A stretch of 64,000 bases of DNA from Thermoanaerobacter uzonensis DSM 18761 (GCF_900129115.1 NZ_FQUR01000010.1:62001-126000); one strand, 5' to 3'. Shown: positions 42,505-51,635, numbered from the stretch's first letter. Translations and numbers: made by a program. Notes: generated from the sequence alone by a model not told the origin.

Positions 42505-43656
42505 ATGGAAGTATACCTTGACAACAGTGCTACTACACGAGTTAGGAAAGAAGTTATAGAAAAAATGGTAGAGGTTTTAGAAAAGGAATATGGAAATCCT
42601 TCTTCGTTACATTTAAAAGGGTATCAGGCTGAAAAATTGATGAAGGAAGCAAGAGAAAATGTTGCTAAACTTATTAACGGAGATACTGAGGGGATTGTTT
42701 TTACTTCTGGCGGTACGGAATCAAACAATCTCGCTTTAATTGGAGTTGCTGAAAGTTTAAGAAAAAAAGGCAATCACATAATATCTTCCACTATTGAACA
42801 CCCCTCTGTACTTAATGTTTTAAAATATTTAGAGGAAAATGGCTTTGAAGTGACCTATTTAGATGTGGATAAAACAGGAAAAGTAGATATAGAAAATTTA
42901 AAGAGGACTATAACTGACAAAACGATTCTTGTTTCAATTATGGCTGTTAACAATGAAATAGGTACGATTGAGCCAATACAGGAAATAGGGGAAGTAGCAA
43001 AGGAAAGAGATATAATTTTTCATGTGGATGCTATACAGGCAGTGGGAAAAATAAATGTAGATGTAAAAAAGCAAAATTTAGATATGGTTTCTTTAAGTAG
43101 TCACAAGATACACGGACCTAAGGGCGTAGGAGCCTTATATATTGATAAATCAGTCAAAATTAGGCCAATAATTTTTGGAGGAGGACAGGAAAAAAATTTA
43201 AGGTCCGGAACGGAGAATATGCCTGGAATTGCGGGGTTTGGTGTAGCCAGCAAACTTGCACAAGGAAATTTTCATGAAAACGCAAGTAAGTTGATGACCT
43301 TAAAAAAGCGCCTTTATGAAGGAATATTTTCGGAAATAAAAGATGTCCATTTAAATGGACCAAAGATTGAAGAGGGAGCTCCTCATATACTTAATATTTC
43401 TTTTGCTGGAATTAGAGGAGAGGTGCTTTTGCACGCTCTTGAAGAAAAGGGTATATATGTTTCTACAGGTTCAGCTTGTTCTTCTAAAAAGAAAGGACAA
43501 AGTCATGTTTTAAAAGCGATAGGTCTTAAAGAGGACCTTATTGAAAGCGCTATAAGATTTTCTTTTGGAATTTTTAATACCGAAGAAGAAATTGACTATA
43601 CTATATCAGTGTTAAAAGAAAAAGTGAATTTTTTGAGAAAATACAAACGGAGGTAA
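42505..43656 (+). CDS. Cysteine desulfurase (NifS/IscS family)
   Basis: A PLP enzyme that takes sulfur from cysteine as a persulfide. The 383-aa protein has YLDNSATT, TSGGTESNN, the PLP lysine in SSHKIHGPKG and the catalytic Cys in STGSACSSKKK on a short loop. Its direct link to thiI (3-bp gap) indicates the NifZ-type role of Bacillus, feeding 4-thiouridine synthesis in tRNA. I chose ATG 42505 for spacing from AAGGG (42491-42495); ATG 42496 and 42499 are too close to it. Confidence 0.93.
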   Translation: MEVYLDNSATTRVRKEVIEKMVEVLEKEYGNPSSLHLKGYQAEKLMKEARENVAKLINGDTEGIVFTSGGTESNNLALIGVAESLRKKGNHIISSTIEHPSVLNVLKYLEENGFEVTYLDVDKTGKVDIENLKRTITDKTILVSIMAVNNEIGTIEPIQEIGEVAKERDIIFHVDAIQAVGKINVDVKKQNLDMVSLSSHKIHGPKGVGALYIDKSVKIRPIIFGGGQEKNLRSGTENMPGIAGFGVASKLAQGNFHENASKLMTLKKRLYEGIFSEIKDVHLNGPKIEEGAPHILNISFAGIRGEVLLHALEEKGIYVSTGSACSSKKKGQSHVLKAIGLKEDLIESAIRFSFGIFNTEEEIDYTISVLKEKVNFLRKYKRR

Positions 43657-43659
43657 AAT

Positions 43660-44802
43660 ATGCAAGACATATTATTGATTAAATATGGAGAATTAGCTTT
43701 AAAAGGAGATAATAGGTCTTTTTTTGAAAATAAACTTATAAAAAATATAAAACATGCTCTTTCTGACTTTAAGGAAGTTAATGTTGAAAAAACTCATGGC
43801 AGAATTTATGTAGAATGTGATGGAGATATTGAAGAGGTAATAGAAAGATTAAAAAAAGTCTTTGGTATTGTAGGAATAACGAAAGCAAAAAGAACTGATT
43901 TAAAATTGGAGGATATATATCAAGCTGCGATAGAATTAATGAAAGAGCACTCAGGAAAAACTTTTAAAGTAGAAACTAAAAGACCTAATAAATCTTTTCC
44001 TTATAACAGCATGGAGATTAGTCGTAAAGTAGGAGCAGCTGTATTAAAAAATGTGAAAAACTTAAAAGTAGATGTCCATAATCCTGATGTGCTTTTAAAT
44101 GTAGAGATAAGAGAAATGGGATTTGTGTACGCAGGAGTGATTGAAGGAATAGGAGGGCTCCCTCTTGGGACGAATGGCAAAGCCACTGTACTTTTGTCGG
44201 GAGGAATTGATAGCCCTGTAGCTTCTTGGATGATGATGAAAAGAGGAGTAGAGATAGAAGCGGTTTATTTTCACAGTCCTCCTTATACCTCTGAAAGAGC
44301 TAAAGACAAGGTTATAGATTTGTGCAAAGTCCTTTCTCAGTATGGACAAAAGATAAAATTACATATAGTGCATTTTACTGAGTTGCAATTAGAAATTTAT
44401 GAGAAATGTCCACCAAGATTTACTACTATAATTATGAGAAGGATGATGATGAAGATAGCAGAAAAAATTGCTCAAAAGAATGGTTCTATGGCTCTAATTA
44501 CTGGTGAAAGTTTAGGACAAGTTGCGAGTCAAACGATTGAAAGTTTATATGTAACCAATGCTTCTGTCTCTATGCCAATATTTAGGCCTCTCATTGGGAT
44601 GGATAAGACAGAGATTATAGATTTAGCTCAAAAGATTGGTACTTTTGAGATCTCTATAAGACCCTATGAAGATTGTTGCACTATTTTTGTGCCAAAACAT
44701 CCTGCTACAAAACCTAAGTTAGACAAAGTAATTGAAGTAGAACAAAAAATGGAATATCAAAAATACATTGATGAATTTGAAGAAGAGGTTATAGAAGTTT
44801 AA
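43660..44802 (+). CDS. thiI: tRNA 4-thiouridine synthase ThiI
   Basis: Adds sulfur to U8 of tRNA and may serve thiazole synthesis. The 380-aa protein has a ferredoxin-like/THUMP region (about 1-165) and a PP-loop ATPase with SGGIDSPVASW. It lacks the C-terminal rhodanese domain of the E. coli enzyme, as is usual in Firmicutes, so it depends on the desulfurase next door. The final CC in YEDCCTIF may carry sulfur. Its terminator carries the decayed palindromic element. Confidence 0.95.
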   Translation: MQDILLIKYGELALKGDNRSFFENKLIKNIKHALSDFKEVNVEKTHGRIYVECDGDIEEVIERLKKVFGIVGITKAKRTDLKLEDIYQAAIELMKEHSGKTFKVETKRPNKSFPYNSMEISRKVGAAVLKNVKNLKVDVHNPDVLLNVEIREMGFVYAGVIEGIGGLPLGTNGKATVLLSGGIDSPVASWMMMKRGVEIEAVYFHSPPYTSERAKDKVIDLCKVLSQYGQKIKLHIVHFTELQLEIYEKCPPRFTTIIMRRMMMKIAEKIAQKNGSMALITGESLGQVASQTIESLYVTNASVSMPIFRPLIGMDKTEIIDLAQKIGTFEISIRPYEDCCTIFVPKHPATKPKLDKVIEVEQKMEYQKYIDEFEEEVIEV

Positions 44803-44804
44803 AT

Positions 44805-44824
44805 CAAGCAACTTTGCTTGGTTT
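44805..44824 (+). terminator. Terminator hairpin of thiI
   Basis: CAAGC / GCTTG stem followed by GTTT and then directly by the remnant element's CAGAC end. Confidence 0.7.
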
Positions 44825-44892
44825 CAGACACTTGAGTGCCGGGAAACTTAGCAAGACCGAGGGTGGAGGCAGGGCCGAAGCCATGGATGCCA
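44825..44892 (-). mobile_element. Decayed copy of the palindromic element
   Basis: It starts with CAGAC at the thiI terminator. After a short unmatched stretch, about 45 bp (44844-44889) match the arm of copies 3 and 5 (AAACTTAGCAAGACCGAGGG and the following GGCAGGGCCGAAGCC). The remaining two thirds, the right end and the second terminator copy are lost. Confidence 0.8.
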
Positions 44893-44902
44893 CCTGATGC
44901 TG

Positions 44903-44940
44903 ACGTATAAAAATCGCCATAAAAGGCGATTTTTATACGT
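44903..44940 (-). terminator. Terminator of ychF (16-bp perfect stem)
   Basis: Arms 44903-44918 and 44925-44940, core AAAAATCGCC/GGCGATTTTT, around ATAAAA. It overlaps the end of ychF and could also stop transcription from thiI. Confidence 0.85.
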
Positions 44941-46024
44941 TAAATCTGAAGACTACTATATCCCCATCCTGCATCACATAATCTTTTCCTTCCAGTCTCA
45001 TAAGTCCCATTTCTCTTGCTGCTGCCTGTGAACCAGCTTTTACTAAATCTTCATAAGAGATCACTTCTGCCCTTATAAATCCTTTTTCAAAATCTGAATG
45101 AATTTTTCCTGCTGCTTGAGGTGCTTTTGTGCCTTTTTTTATTGTCCAAGCGTGGACTTCTTTTGGTCCAGCGGTGAAAAAGGTTATAAGTCCAAGGAGA
45201 GAGTAACCATGCCTTATTATGTTGTTAAGGCCAGGTTCGGCAAGGCCGTACTCTCTCAAAAGTTCATTTCTTTCTTCATCACTTAAAGAAGCTAATTCTT
45301 CTTCAATTTTTGCACTTATAACCAAAACTTGAGAATTTTCTTTTTCAGCATATTCTTTTAGCTGCTTAACATATTGATTGTCTTCTTCTGAAATTAAATC
45401 TTCTTCTGAAATGTTTGCTACATACATGACAGGTTTATAGGTAAGCAACATAAGTTGACTTACAAAACTTTTTTCTTCTTCAGTAAATTGAAGAGCCCTT
45501 ACAGGTTTCCCTTCATCTAATCCTTTTTTTATTTTTTCAAGTATTTCCAATTCGAAGGCTGCTTTTTTATCATTTCGCGCAAGTTTTGATGTTTTTTGAA
45601 GACGCCTTTCAATAACTTCCATGTCAGCAAGTATAAGCTCTAAAGTTATTATTTCAACATCTCTTATAGGATCGATACTTCCTTCTACATGGACAATATT
45701 GCTATCTTCAAAACATCTTACTACGTTTAATATAGCGTCAACTTCCCTAATATGAGAAAGAAATTTATTTCCTAAACCCTCACCTTTGCTCGCTCCTTTT
45801 ACAAGGCCTGCTATGTCAACAAATTTTATAGTTGCGGGTATAACTTTTTGTGGATTTTCAATTTTTGCTAGAAAATCCAGCCTTTCATCTGGTACAGCTA
45901 CAATTCCGACATTTGGTTCAATAGTGCAAAAAGGATAGTTTGCACATTCTGCACCCGCTTTTGTAATTGCGTTAAACAAAGTACTTTTACCGACGTTAGG
46001 TAGTCCAACAATTCCTATTTCCAT
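44933..46024 (-). CDS. ychF: Ribosome-binding ATPase YchF
   Basis: The 363-aa Obg-family P-loop protein prefers ATP over GTP. G1 GLPNVGKSTLF, G3 DIAGLVKGASKGEGLGNKFL, a helical insertion (about 125-200) and the C-terminal TGS domain (about 280-363) are present. It binds ribosomes and is linked to the stress response. Normal length; the start at 46024 follows GGAGGG. It is the only housekeeping gene on the minus strand in this part. Confidence 0.96.
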   Translation of the reverse strand: MEIGIVGLPNVGKSTLFNAITKAGAECANYPFCTIEPNVGIVAVPDERLDFLAKIENPQKVIPATIKFVDIAGLVKGASKGEGLGNKFLSHIREVDAILNVVRCFEDSNIVHVEGSIDPIRDVEIITLELILADMEVIERRLQKTSKLARNDKKAAFELEILEKIKKGLDEGKPVRALQFTEEEKSFVSQLMLLTYKPVMYVANISEEDLISEEDNQYVKQLKEYAEKENSQVLVISAKIEEELASLSDEERNELLREYGLAEPGLNNIIRHGYSLLGLITFFTAGPKEVHAWTIKKGTKAPQAAGKIHSDFEKGFIRAEVISYEDLVKAGSQAAAREMGLMRLEGKDYVMQDGDIVVFRFNV

Positions 46025-46055
46025 TTTATCTTCCCTCCAATAGTTTTACATATGC

Positions 46056-46084
46056 ATTATATATTACTTAAAAAATTTTTTCAA
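46056..46084 (-). promoter_or_regulatory. Promoter of ychF
   Basis: On the minus strand, TTGAAA (46084-46079), 17-bp spacer, TATAAT (46061-46056). Confidence 0.8.
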
Positions 46085-46166
46085 ATGTTTTTCATAAATA
46101 TTCCATAATTTAGCATAATACTTTTTGATAAAAGTGCAAAAATATATTTTGAGGAGGTGCATAGCT

Positions 46167-46721
46167 TTGAAAAAAATAAAAAGTATAATTACAATAATGC
46201 TTATTGGGATAATGATAATGGTTTCAATGGCAGGATGCAAAACTGCGACTAAAAAGCCTGCTCCTGCTCGTTATACACCGACGCCTACAAGGACTACTCC
46301 TGCGCCTTCTAAGACAGCACCAGGTTATACAACGCCTGCACCTAGGACACCAACAATGCCAGCTCCAACTCCTGTAAGAAAACCGACAACAGAAAGTGTA
46401 AGAGCAAGCAAAATAGCTTCAAATGTTGCTAAAATACCAGAAGTAAACAAGGCTACAGTAGTAGTATCTGGAAGTACAGCCCTTGTAGGTGTGGATATGA
46501 AAGCAAGAGTACAGGGAACGCATGAAACTGATGTAAAAAAGAAAATAGAAAAAACTGTAAAAAATACTGATAAATCTATAACAAGGGTCTATGTAACTTC
46601 GGATCCAGATTTGTACAAAAGAATAGATAACATTGCCAGAGGAATCTCTGCGGGAAGACCAGTTTCTGAATTTGCGAAACAAATTTCAGAAATTATAAAA
46701 CGCATTACACCTGGTATGTAA
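46167..46721 (+). CDS. YhcN/YlaJ-family sporulation lipoprotein
   Basis: A 184-aa lipoprotein with signal peptide and lipobox SMAGC (Cys24). A Pro/Thr-rich linker (about 30-80) leads to a YhcN/YlaJ domain (about 85-184): VRASKIASNVAKIPEVNKATVVVSG, ALVGVDMKA and TRVYVTSDPDLYKRIDNIARGI (in parts). Such proteins are made in the forespore and sit in the inner spore membrane. GAGGAGGTG at 46151-46159 fixes a TTG start at 46167; the reading from 46125 is too early. Confidence 0.87.
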   Translation: MKKIKSIITIMLIGIMIMVSMAGCKTATKKPAPARYTPTPTRTTPAPSKTAPGYTTPAPRTPTMPAPTPVRKPTTESVRASKIASNVAKIPEVNKATVVVSGSTALVGVDMKARVQGTHETDVKKKIEKTVKNTDKSITRVYVTSDPDLYKRIDNIARGISAGRPVSEFAKQISEIIKRITPGM

Positions 46722-46724
46722 CAA

Positions 46725-46752
46725 AAACCTGGGGTTTTTCCCCGGGTTTATG
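46725..46752 (+). terminator. Terminator of the YhcN-like gene
   Basis: AAACCTGGGG / CCCCGGGTTT stem with a TTTTT loop. Confidence 0.8.
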
Positions 46753-46757
46753 TATTA

Positions 46758-46786
46758 TTGACTTTGTGTTACAATTATCATATAAT
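46758..46786 (+). promoter_or_regulatory. Promoter of the M16 peptidase pair
   Basis: TTGACT (46758-46763), 17-bp spacer, TATAAT (46781-46786). Confidence 0.8.
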
Positions 46787-46824
46787 CAAAAAATAATTGG
46801 ATTATTTTAGAAGGAGTTGATGAC

Positions 46825-48090
46825 ATGGAATTAATTAGGAAACAAGTAAACAATGGAATAGATTTGCACATAGATACTACAGACAAATTTAAAACAGTGA
46901 CAATTAATCTTTATATCCACAACCAATTAGGAGAAGAGGCTACAAAATATGCTTTGTTTCCTGCTGTTTTAAAAAGGGGTACTTCTAATATTAAAACCTA
47001 CAAAGAAATTGTGAAGTTTTTAGAAAACTTATATGGTACTACCATGGCTGTTTCTGTGTATAAAAAAGGAGAAAGGCACCTTCAACAATATAGATTGGAA
47101 TTACCTCAAGAAGAGTACATAAAAGAGAATATTTTAGAAGAGGGAGTAAAATTTTTAAAAGAGTTAGTTTTCAACCCTCTTACAGAAGGAAATGCTTTTA
47201 ATAAAGATTATGTACTTCAAGAAAAAGAGATTCACAAAAATTTAATAGATTCAAGAATAAACGATAAAACCAAATATGCGGTAGACCGTTGTTATGAAGA
47301 GATGTGTAAAGGGGAGCCTTTTGCTATATTCGAATTAGGCAAGAGTGAGGATTTAGAGGTTATTGATGAAACAAATCTTTACCATTATTATCAAAATTGT
47401 ATTAATACTTTACCGATGGATATATATGTAGTGGGAAGCGTGGACCCTAAATATGTAGAGGAGGTTTTTAGAAAATATTTTTCTTTTCAAAGAGGACAAA
47501 TATTAAATATTCCTTCTCCAAATGTATATAAAGAAGTAAAGGAAGTAAAATATGTGACGGAAAATTTAGAAGTAACACAAGGAAAGCTTACTCTTGGATT
47601 TAGAACTAATATACCGTCTAACAGCGAGGAATATTTTCCTCTTTTGGTATACAGTGGCGTGTTAGGAGGGGGACCCTTTTCTAAACTTTTTATGAATGTA
47701 AGGGAAAGAGCAAGCCTTGCTTATTATGCTTATTCAAGGCTTGAGAGATTTAAAGGTTTAATGGTGGTAAGTTGCGGCATAGAGATAGAAAATTACAACA
47801 AAGCTCTTGATATAATACTCAAACAGTTAAAAGAAATTGAAGAAGGCAATATCTCAGATTATGAATTAGATTCCACAATAAAAGCTTTAAAGACCTCTTT
47901 AAATGCAATGAAAGACAATGCTACTTCTAAATCTGACTACTATTTATCACAAAAAATTGCAGGAGGAGATTTAAATATAGAAGAATTTATTAAAAAAGTA
48001 GAGAAAGTGACAAAAGAGGACGTAGTGGAAGTTGCTAAAAAGGTTAAATTAGATACGGTGTATTTTATGACCGGCAAAAAGGAGGAATAA
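46825..48090 (+). CDS. M16-family peptidase homologue without zinc motif (YmfF-like)
   Basis: A 421-aa M16 fold protein that lacks the HxxEH zinc site: the corresponding region reads LFPAVLKRGTSN. The C-terminal substrate-binding half with VLGGGPFSKLFMNVRERASLAYY is well kept. It resembles YmfF of Bacillus and should form a heterodimer with the active partner encoded 2 bp downstream, as in mitochondrial processing peptidase. Confidence 0.9.
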   Translation: MELIRKQVNNGIDLHIDTTDKFKTVTINLYIHNQLGEEATKYALFPAVLKRGTSNIKTYKEIVKFLENLYGTTMAVSVYKKGERHLQQYRLELPQEEYIKENILEEGVKFLKELVFNPLTEGNAFNKDYVLQEKEIHKNLIDSRINDKTKYAVDRCYEEMCKGEPFAIFELGKSEDLEVIDETNLYHYYQNCINTLPMDIYVVGSVDPKYVEEVFRKYFSFQRGQILNIPSPNVYKEVKEVKYVTENLEVTQGKLTLGFRTNIPSNSEEYFPLLVYSGVLGGGPFSKLFMNVRERASLAYYAYSRLERFKGLMVVSCGIEIENYNKALDIILKQLKEIEEGNISDYELDSTIKALKTSLNAMKDNATSKSDYYLSQKIAGGDLNIEEFIKKVEKVTKEDVVEVAKKVKLDTVYFMTGKKEE

Positions 48091-48092
48091 TT

Positions 48093-49370
48093 ATGCAGCA
48101 GTTGTACAATGAGAGAATAAATGAAAAAATGCTTTTACAAGAATTGGATAATGGCCTAAAAGTGTATATAATGCCGAAAAGAGGTTATACAAAACAGTTT
48201 GCAATATTTGCTACCCATTTTGGTTCTAATGACAGTAAATTTATCGCTCCAGGGGATACTGATATAACTGAGGTACCTGATGGAGTTGCACATTTTTTGG
48301 AACACAAAATGTTCGAAGAGGAAGAAGGTAGTATTTTTGAGCAGTTTTCAAAATTAGGGGCTTCAGCTAACGCTTATACTAATTTTACTACAACTGCTTA
48401 TTTATTTGCGTGTACTGAAAACTTCTATGAAAATCTGAAACTTTTGATAAAGTTTGTACAAAATCCTTATTTTACAGATGAAAATGTGGAAAAAGAAAAG
48501 GGAATAATAGCTCAAGAAATAAGGATGTATCAAGATGACCCCAATTGGAGAGTTTATTTTAACGCATTAGAGGCCCTTTATCATGTACATCCAGTCAGAA
48601 AGGACATAGCTGGCACGATTGAATCAATTTCTCAAATAAATAAAGAAATTTTATATAAGTGTTATTACACATTTTATCATCCTGAAAATATGGTATTTTT
48701 TGCGGTAGGAGACATTGATATAGATAAAACTCTTGACGTTATAAAAGAAAATGTGAGACAGGATAAAAAACAGGGAGAAATAGAAAGGATATATCCTAAA
48801 GAGCCTTCAAGCGTTTATAAAAAAGAAGTGGTACAAGATATGCAAGTATCCATTCCTCTTTTTAATCTAGGTTTTAAAGATACAGATGTGGGTTTTGGGG
48901 GAAAGAAATTATTAAAGAAAAATTTAGAGATACAAATAGGGCTGGAAATGGTATTAGGCAGAAGCTCTGACTTGTATGAAAGGCTTTACAATGAAGGCCT
49001 TATTGACAGCACTTTTAGCTTTGATTACGGCGGAGAGATAGATTACGGTTATTCTATAATAGGAGGTCAATCTAAAGATCCTTTTAAAGTGAGAGATATC
49101 ATTTTAAATGCAATAAATAATCTACAATTTTTAAAGGAAGAAGATTTTGAGAGAATAAAGAAAAAGTATATAGGAAAATTTTTAAGAACCTTTAATTCAG
49201 TCGATAGTATAGCTTACAGTTTTATAAACTTTTATATGAAAGAAATAAATTTACTGGATTATTTAGATGTGCTTTATAGTATAAGCTTTGAAGATGTTAG
49301 GGGAAGATTTCAAAATCATCTGAGAGAAGAGAATAGCGTACTTTCTATTGTGAATCCTCTTAAAAAATAA
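48093..49370 (+). CDS. M16-family zinc peptidase (YmfH-like)
   Basis: A 425-aa M16 peptidase with the inverted zinc motif HFLEH in DGVAHFLEHKMFEEEEG and a downstream Glu in EKEKGIIAQEIRMYQDDP. It is the catalytic partner of the upstream inactive subunit. Substrates are peptides in the cytoplasm; the exact ones are unknown. Its terminator is the target of the fifth palindromic element. Confidence 0.93.
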   Translation: MQQLYNERINEKMLLQELDNGLKVYIMPKRGYTKQFAIFATHFGSNDSKFIAPGDTDITEVPDGVAHFLEHKMFEEEEGSIFEQFSKLGASANAYTNFTTTAYLFACTENFYENLKLLIKFVQNPYFTDENVEKEKGIIAQEIRMYQDDPNWRVYFNALEALYHVHPVRKDIAGTIESISQINKEILYKCYYTFYHPENMVFFAVGDIDIDKTLDVIKENVRQDKKQGEIERIYPKEPSSVYKKEVVQDMQVSIPLFNLGFKDTDVGFGGKKLLKKNLEIQIGLEMVLGRSSDLYERLYNEGLIDSTFSFDYGGEIDYGYSIIGGQSKDPFKVRDIILNAINNLQFLKEEDFERIKKKYIGKFLRTFNSVDSIAYSFINFYMKEINLLDYLDVLYSISFEDVRGRFQNHLREENSVLSIVNPLKK

Positions 49371-49374
49371 AAGT

Positions 49375-49392
49375 CAGGCGCAAAGCCTGTTT
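49375..49392 (+). repeat. Terminator hairpin, left copy of an 18-bp direct repeat
   Basis: CAGGC / GCCTG stem-loop plus TTT, identical to 49660-49677. Confidence 0.88.
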
Positions 49393-49659
49393 CAGACTGT
49401 AGACAAACTTTCGTAAAGGAGATATTTTGCATAAGGAGCGACTTGTTACAAAGCGGTAACAAAACTTAGCAAGACCGAAGGTGGAGGCAGGGCCGAAGCC
49501 ATGGATGGCGGAGGCGGGCACCTTAAGGCATGGAGGCCGATTGTGCCCGGTACCCTGCCGGAGCCCGAAGGTCGAGATTTAGTTTTGTCGCTTTGGAACA
49601 TCGGAACGACGATGCAAAATATCTCCTTTGAATATTTTTTTAACTTTGTCAACAAACTA
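49393..49659 (-). mobile_element. Palindromic terminator-inserted element, copy 5 (267 bp)
   Basis: Same orientation as copy 3 and nearly identical to copies 1 and 3. The right end reads CAACAAACTA instead of ending in CTG. The 18-bp arm with AAAGGAGATATTTTGCAT pairs perfectly with its partner. Non-coding and GC-rich. It separates the M16 pair from the dcw cluster. Confidence 0.9.
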
Positions 49660-49677
49660 CAGGCGCAAAGCCTGTTT
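49660..49677 (+). repeat. Terminator hairpin, right copy of the 18-bp direct repeat
   Basis: Identical to 49375-49392, here with the full T7 run. Confidence 0.88.
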
Positions 49678-49697
49678 TTTTATTTTTTTATAAAAAT

Positions 49698-49727
49698 TTA
49701 GCAGGATTTTTTAAATTTATATAGAAT
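49698..49727 (+). promoter_or_regulatory. Possible promoter of the dcw cluster
   Basis: TTAGCA (49698-49703), 18-bp spacer, TAGAAT (49722-49727). The match is moderate. Confidence 0.4.
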
Positions 49728-49745
49728 AACATATTAAGTGGTGTA

Positions 49746-49772
49746 ATGTGGTGGTAAGTGGGAGAATGTGAA
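49746..49772 (+). promoter_or_regulatory. Putative MraZ operator
   Basis: GTG-containing boxes recur every 10 bp (GTG at 49748, 49758 and 49768, as in GTGGTGGTAAGTGGGAG), just before mraZ. MraZ is known to bind tandem TGGG/GTGG boxes in front of its own gene. Confidence 0.6.
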
Positions 49773-49792
49773 ATGAAAGTTTGGTGTTTTGT

Positions 49793-50224
49793 ATGTTGAT
49801 GGGCCAATACGAACACACAATTGATGCAAAGGGAAGAGTCATAATTCCCGCAAAATTCAGAGAAGAACTAGGGGAAAGGTTTGTATTGACTAAAGGTTTG
49901 GACAATTGTTTATTTGTATATTCCTTGGAGGAGTGGAAAAATATTGAGGCCAAACTTAAAACTTTGCCACTTACCAAAAAAGACGCAAGAGCATTTACGA
50001 GATTTTTCTTAGCTGGAGCTGTGGAATGTGAAATTGATAAACAGGGAAGAATACTTATACCTGCTAATTTAAGAGAGCATGCCAAAATAGAAAAAGATGT
50101 TATATTTATTGGAGTTTCTACAAGGGTTGAGATTTGGAGTAAAGAGGTTTGGGAAGAGTATTCTAATAATACAGATGTTTCTTTTGAAGAGATTGCTGAG
50201 CATCTTGACGACTTAAATATATAG
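49793..50224 (+). CDS. mraZ: Transcriptional regulator MraZ
   Basis: A 143-aa protein with two SpoVT/AbrB-like halves, [20 protein letters not shown] and [17 protein letters not shown], forming a ring that binds direct repeats upstream of the dcw operon and controls it. I chose ATG 49793 (MLMGQYEH); the ribosome binding site is weak and ATG 49799 is possible. First gene of the dcw cluster; rsmH follows after 12 bp. Confidence 0.94.
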   Translation: MLMGQYEHTIDAKGRVIIPAKFREELGERFVLTKGLDNCLFVYSLEEWKNIEAKLKTLPLTKKDARAFTRFFLAGAVECEIDKQGRILIPANLREHAKIEKDVIFIGVSTRVEIWSKEVWEEYSNNTDVSFEEIAEHLDDLNI

Positions 50225-50236
50225 GTGTGATAAAGA

Positions 50237-51163
50237 ATGGAATATAGCCATAAAAGTGTTTTGCTTAAGGAGACAATTGAATATTTAAATATAAAACCAG
50301 AGGGAATATATGTAGATGGTACTTTAGGTGGTGGAGGTCATTCTGAAGAAATATTAAAAAGGCTTACCACAGGAAAATTAATTGCGATAGATAGAGATTT
50401 GGATGCGATAAAAGCTAGCAAAGAAAGGCTTAAAAACTATGAAAATGTAAAGTACATAAATGATAATTTTAAAAATATAAAAGAAATACTTAAAAGTTTA
50501 AATATTGACAAAGTTGATGGCATACTTTTGGATCTGGGGGTATCTTCTTATCAATTAGAAGAAATTGAACGAGGTTTTTCTTATATGAAAGATGCTCCAC
50601 TGGATATGAGAATGGACAAAAATTCACCTTTTTCTGCCTATGACGTGGTGAACAAGTATTCACAGCAAGAATTAGAAAAAGTTATAAGAGAATATGGTGA
50701 AGAGAAATGGGCATCACGTATTGCTAAATTTATTGTAAAAGAAAGAGAAAAAGGAGAAATAAAAACTACTTTCCAGTTGGTAGAGATTATAAAAAATGCT
50801 ATTCCTGCCTCTGCCAGGAGGGAAGGACCACATCCAGCCAAAAGAACATTTCAAGCCATACGGATAGAAGTCAATCAAGAACTTAAAGGTTTAGATAAGA
50901 CGATTGAGGATATGGTAGAGGTATTACGGGGGAAAGGGCGCATTGCGATAATTACATTTCACTCTTTGGAAGATAGAATTGTGAAAAATACTTTTAAAAA
51001 ATTAGAAAATCCCTGCACTTGTCCACCTAATATGCCATGTACTTGTGGCAAAAAACCGGTAGTGAGAATTATAACAAAAAAACCGGTATTACCTTCCAAA
51101 GAGGAAATAGAAACAAATTCCAGGTCCCGCAGTGCAAAACTTAGGGTTGCAGAAAAACTGTAA
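50237..51163 (+). CDS. rsmH: 16S rRNA m4C1402 methyltransferase
   Basis: SAM-dependent methylation of C1402 in the ribosomal P site. 308 aa with [16 protein letters not shown]-binding [33 protein letters not shown] and the C-terminal [10 protein letters not shown] and [11 protein letters not shown] motifs. Second gene of the dcw cluster. Confidence 0.97.
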   Translation: MEYSHKSVLLKETIEYLNIKPEGIYVDGTLGGGGHSEEILKRLTTGKLIAIDRDLDAIKASKERLKNYENVKYINDNFKNIKEILKSLNIDKVDGILLDLGVSSYQLEEIERGFSYMKDAPLDMRMDKNSPFSAYDVVNKYSQQELEKVIREYGEEKWASRIAKFIVKEREKGEIKTTFQLVEIIKNAIPASARREGPHPAKRTFQAIRIEVNQELKGLDKTIEDMVEVLRGKGRIAIITFHSLEDRIVKNTFKKLENPCTCPPNMPCTCGKKPVVRIITKKPVLPSKEEIETNSRSRSAKLRVAEKL

Positions 51164-51191
51164 GTTCTAAAAGAAATGGAGGTAGAATAAA

Positions 51192-51635
51192 TTGATAGTA
51201 GCACAAAGAGAATATAATTACGAGTATCCCCCATATACCTCAGAAAAGAAAGAGCAAGTAAGGAAAACTAAAAAAAACAAGAAGTTAAAGAATTTACTTT
51301 TGGTAGTTTTTATAAGTTCTCTAAGCATTTTGATACTTTACAGGTATACTGTAATTTATCAAAGGTCAATTGCTTTAGACAAAATGGAAAAGCGAGTACA
51401 ATATACAGAAAATTTAAATCAACAATTAAAAGCCCAAATTGCTTCTTTAACCAATCCTGCTCGAATTGAAGAGATTGCAAAAGAAAAATTAGGAATGCAA
51501 TTGCCAGAAGAAAATCAGATAGTTTACGTAAAAGTAGGAGAAAAACCTAAAGTAGCTGAAGAGAAAAAAAGTGAAGAAAAATCACAAGATAAAAGTCACT
51601 TTTTTATGAGGATATTGGGGGTGTTGAATAGATAG
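51192..51635 (+). CDS. ftsL: Cell-division protein FtsL
   Basis: A 147-aa single-pass membrane protein: basic cytoplasmic tail (1-34), one transmembrane helix (NLLLVVFISSLSILILYRY) and an extracytoplasmic leucine-zipper-like coiled coil (about 68-110). It forms the divisome subcomplex with FtsB and the FtsQ/DivIB encoded downstream. Start TTG 51192 after GGAGG. The short acidic/basic C-terminal extension is lineage-specific. Confidence 0.87.
   Translation: MIVAQREYNYEYPPYTSEKKEQVRKTKKNKKLKNLLLVVFISSLSILILYRYTVIYQRSIALDKMEKRVQYTENLNQQLKAQIASLTNPARIEEIAKEKLGMQLPEENQIVYVKVGEKPKVAEEKKSEEKSQDKSHFFMRILGVLNR

Noticed and set aside
49446-49701. ORFs of 66-69 aa in element copy 5
   Set aside because: Chance frames in GC-rich repeat DNA on both strands.
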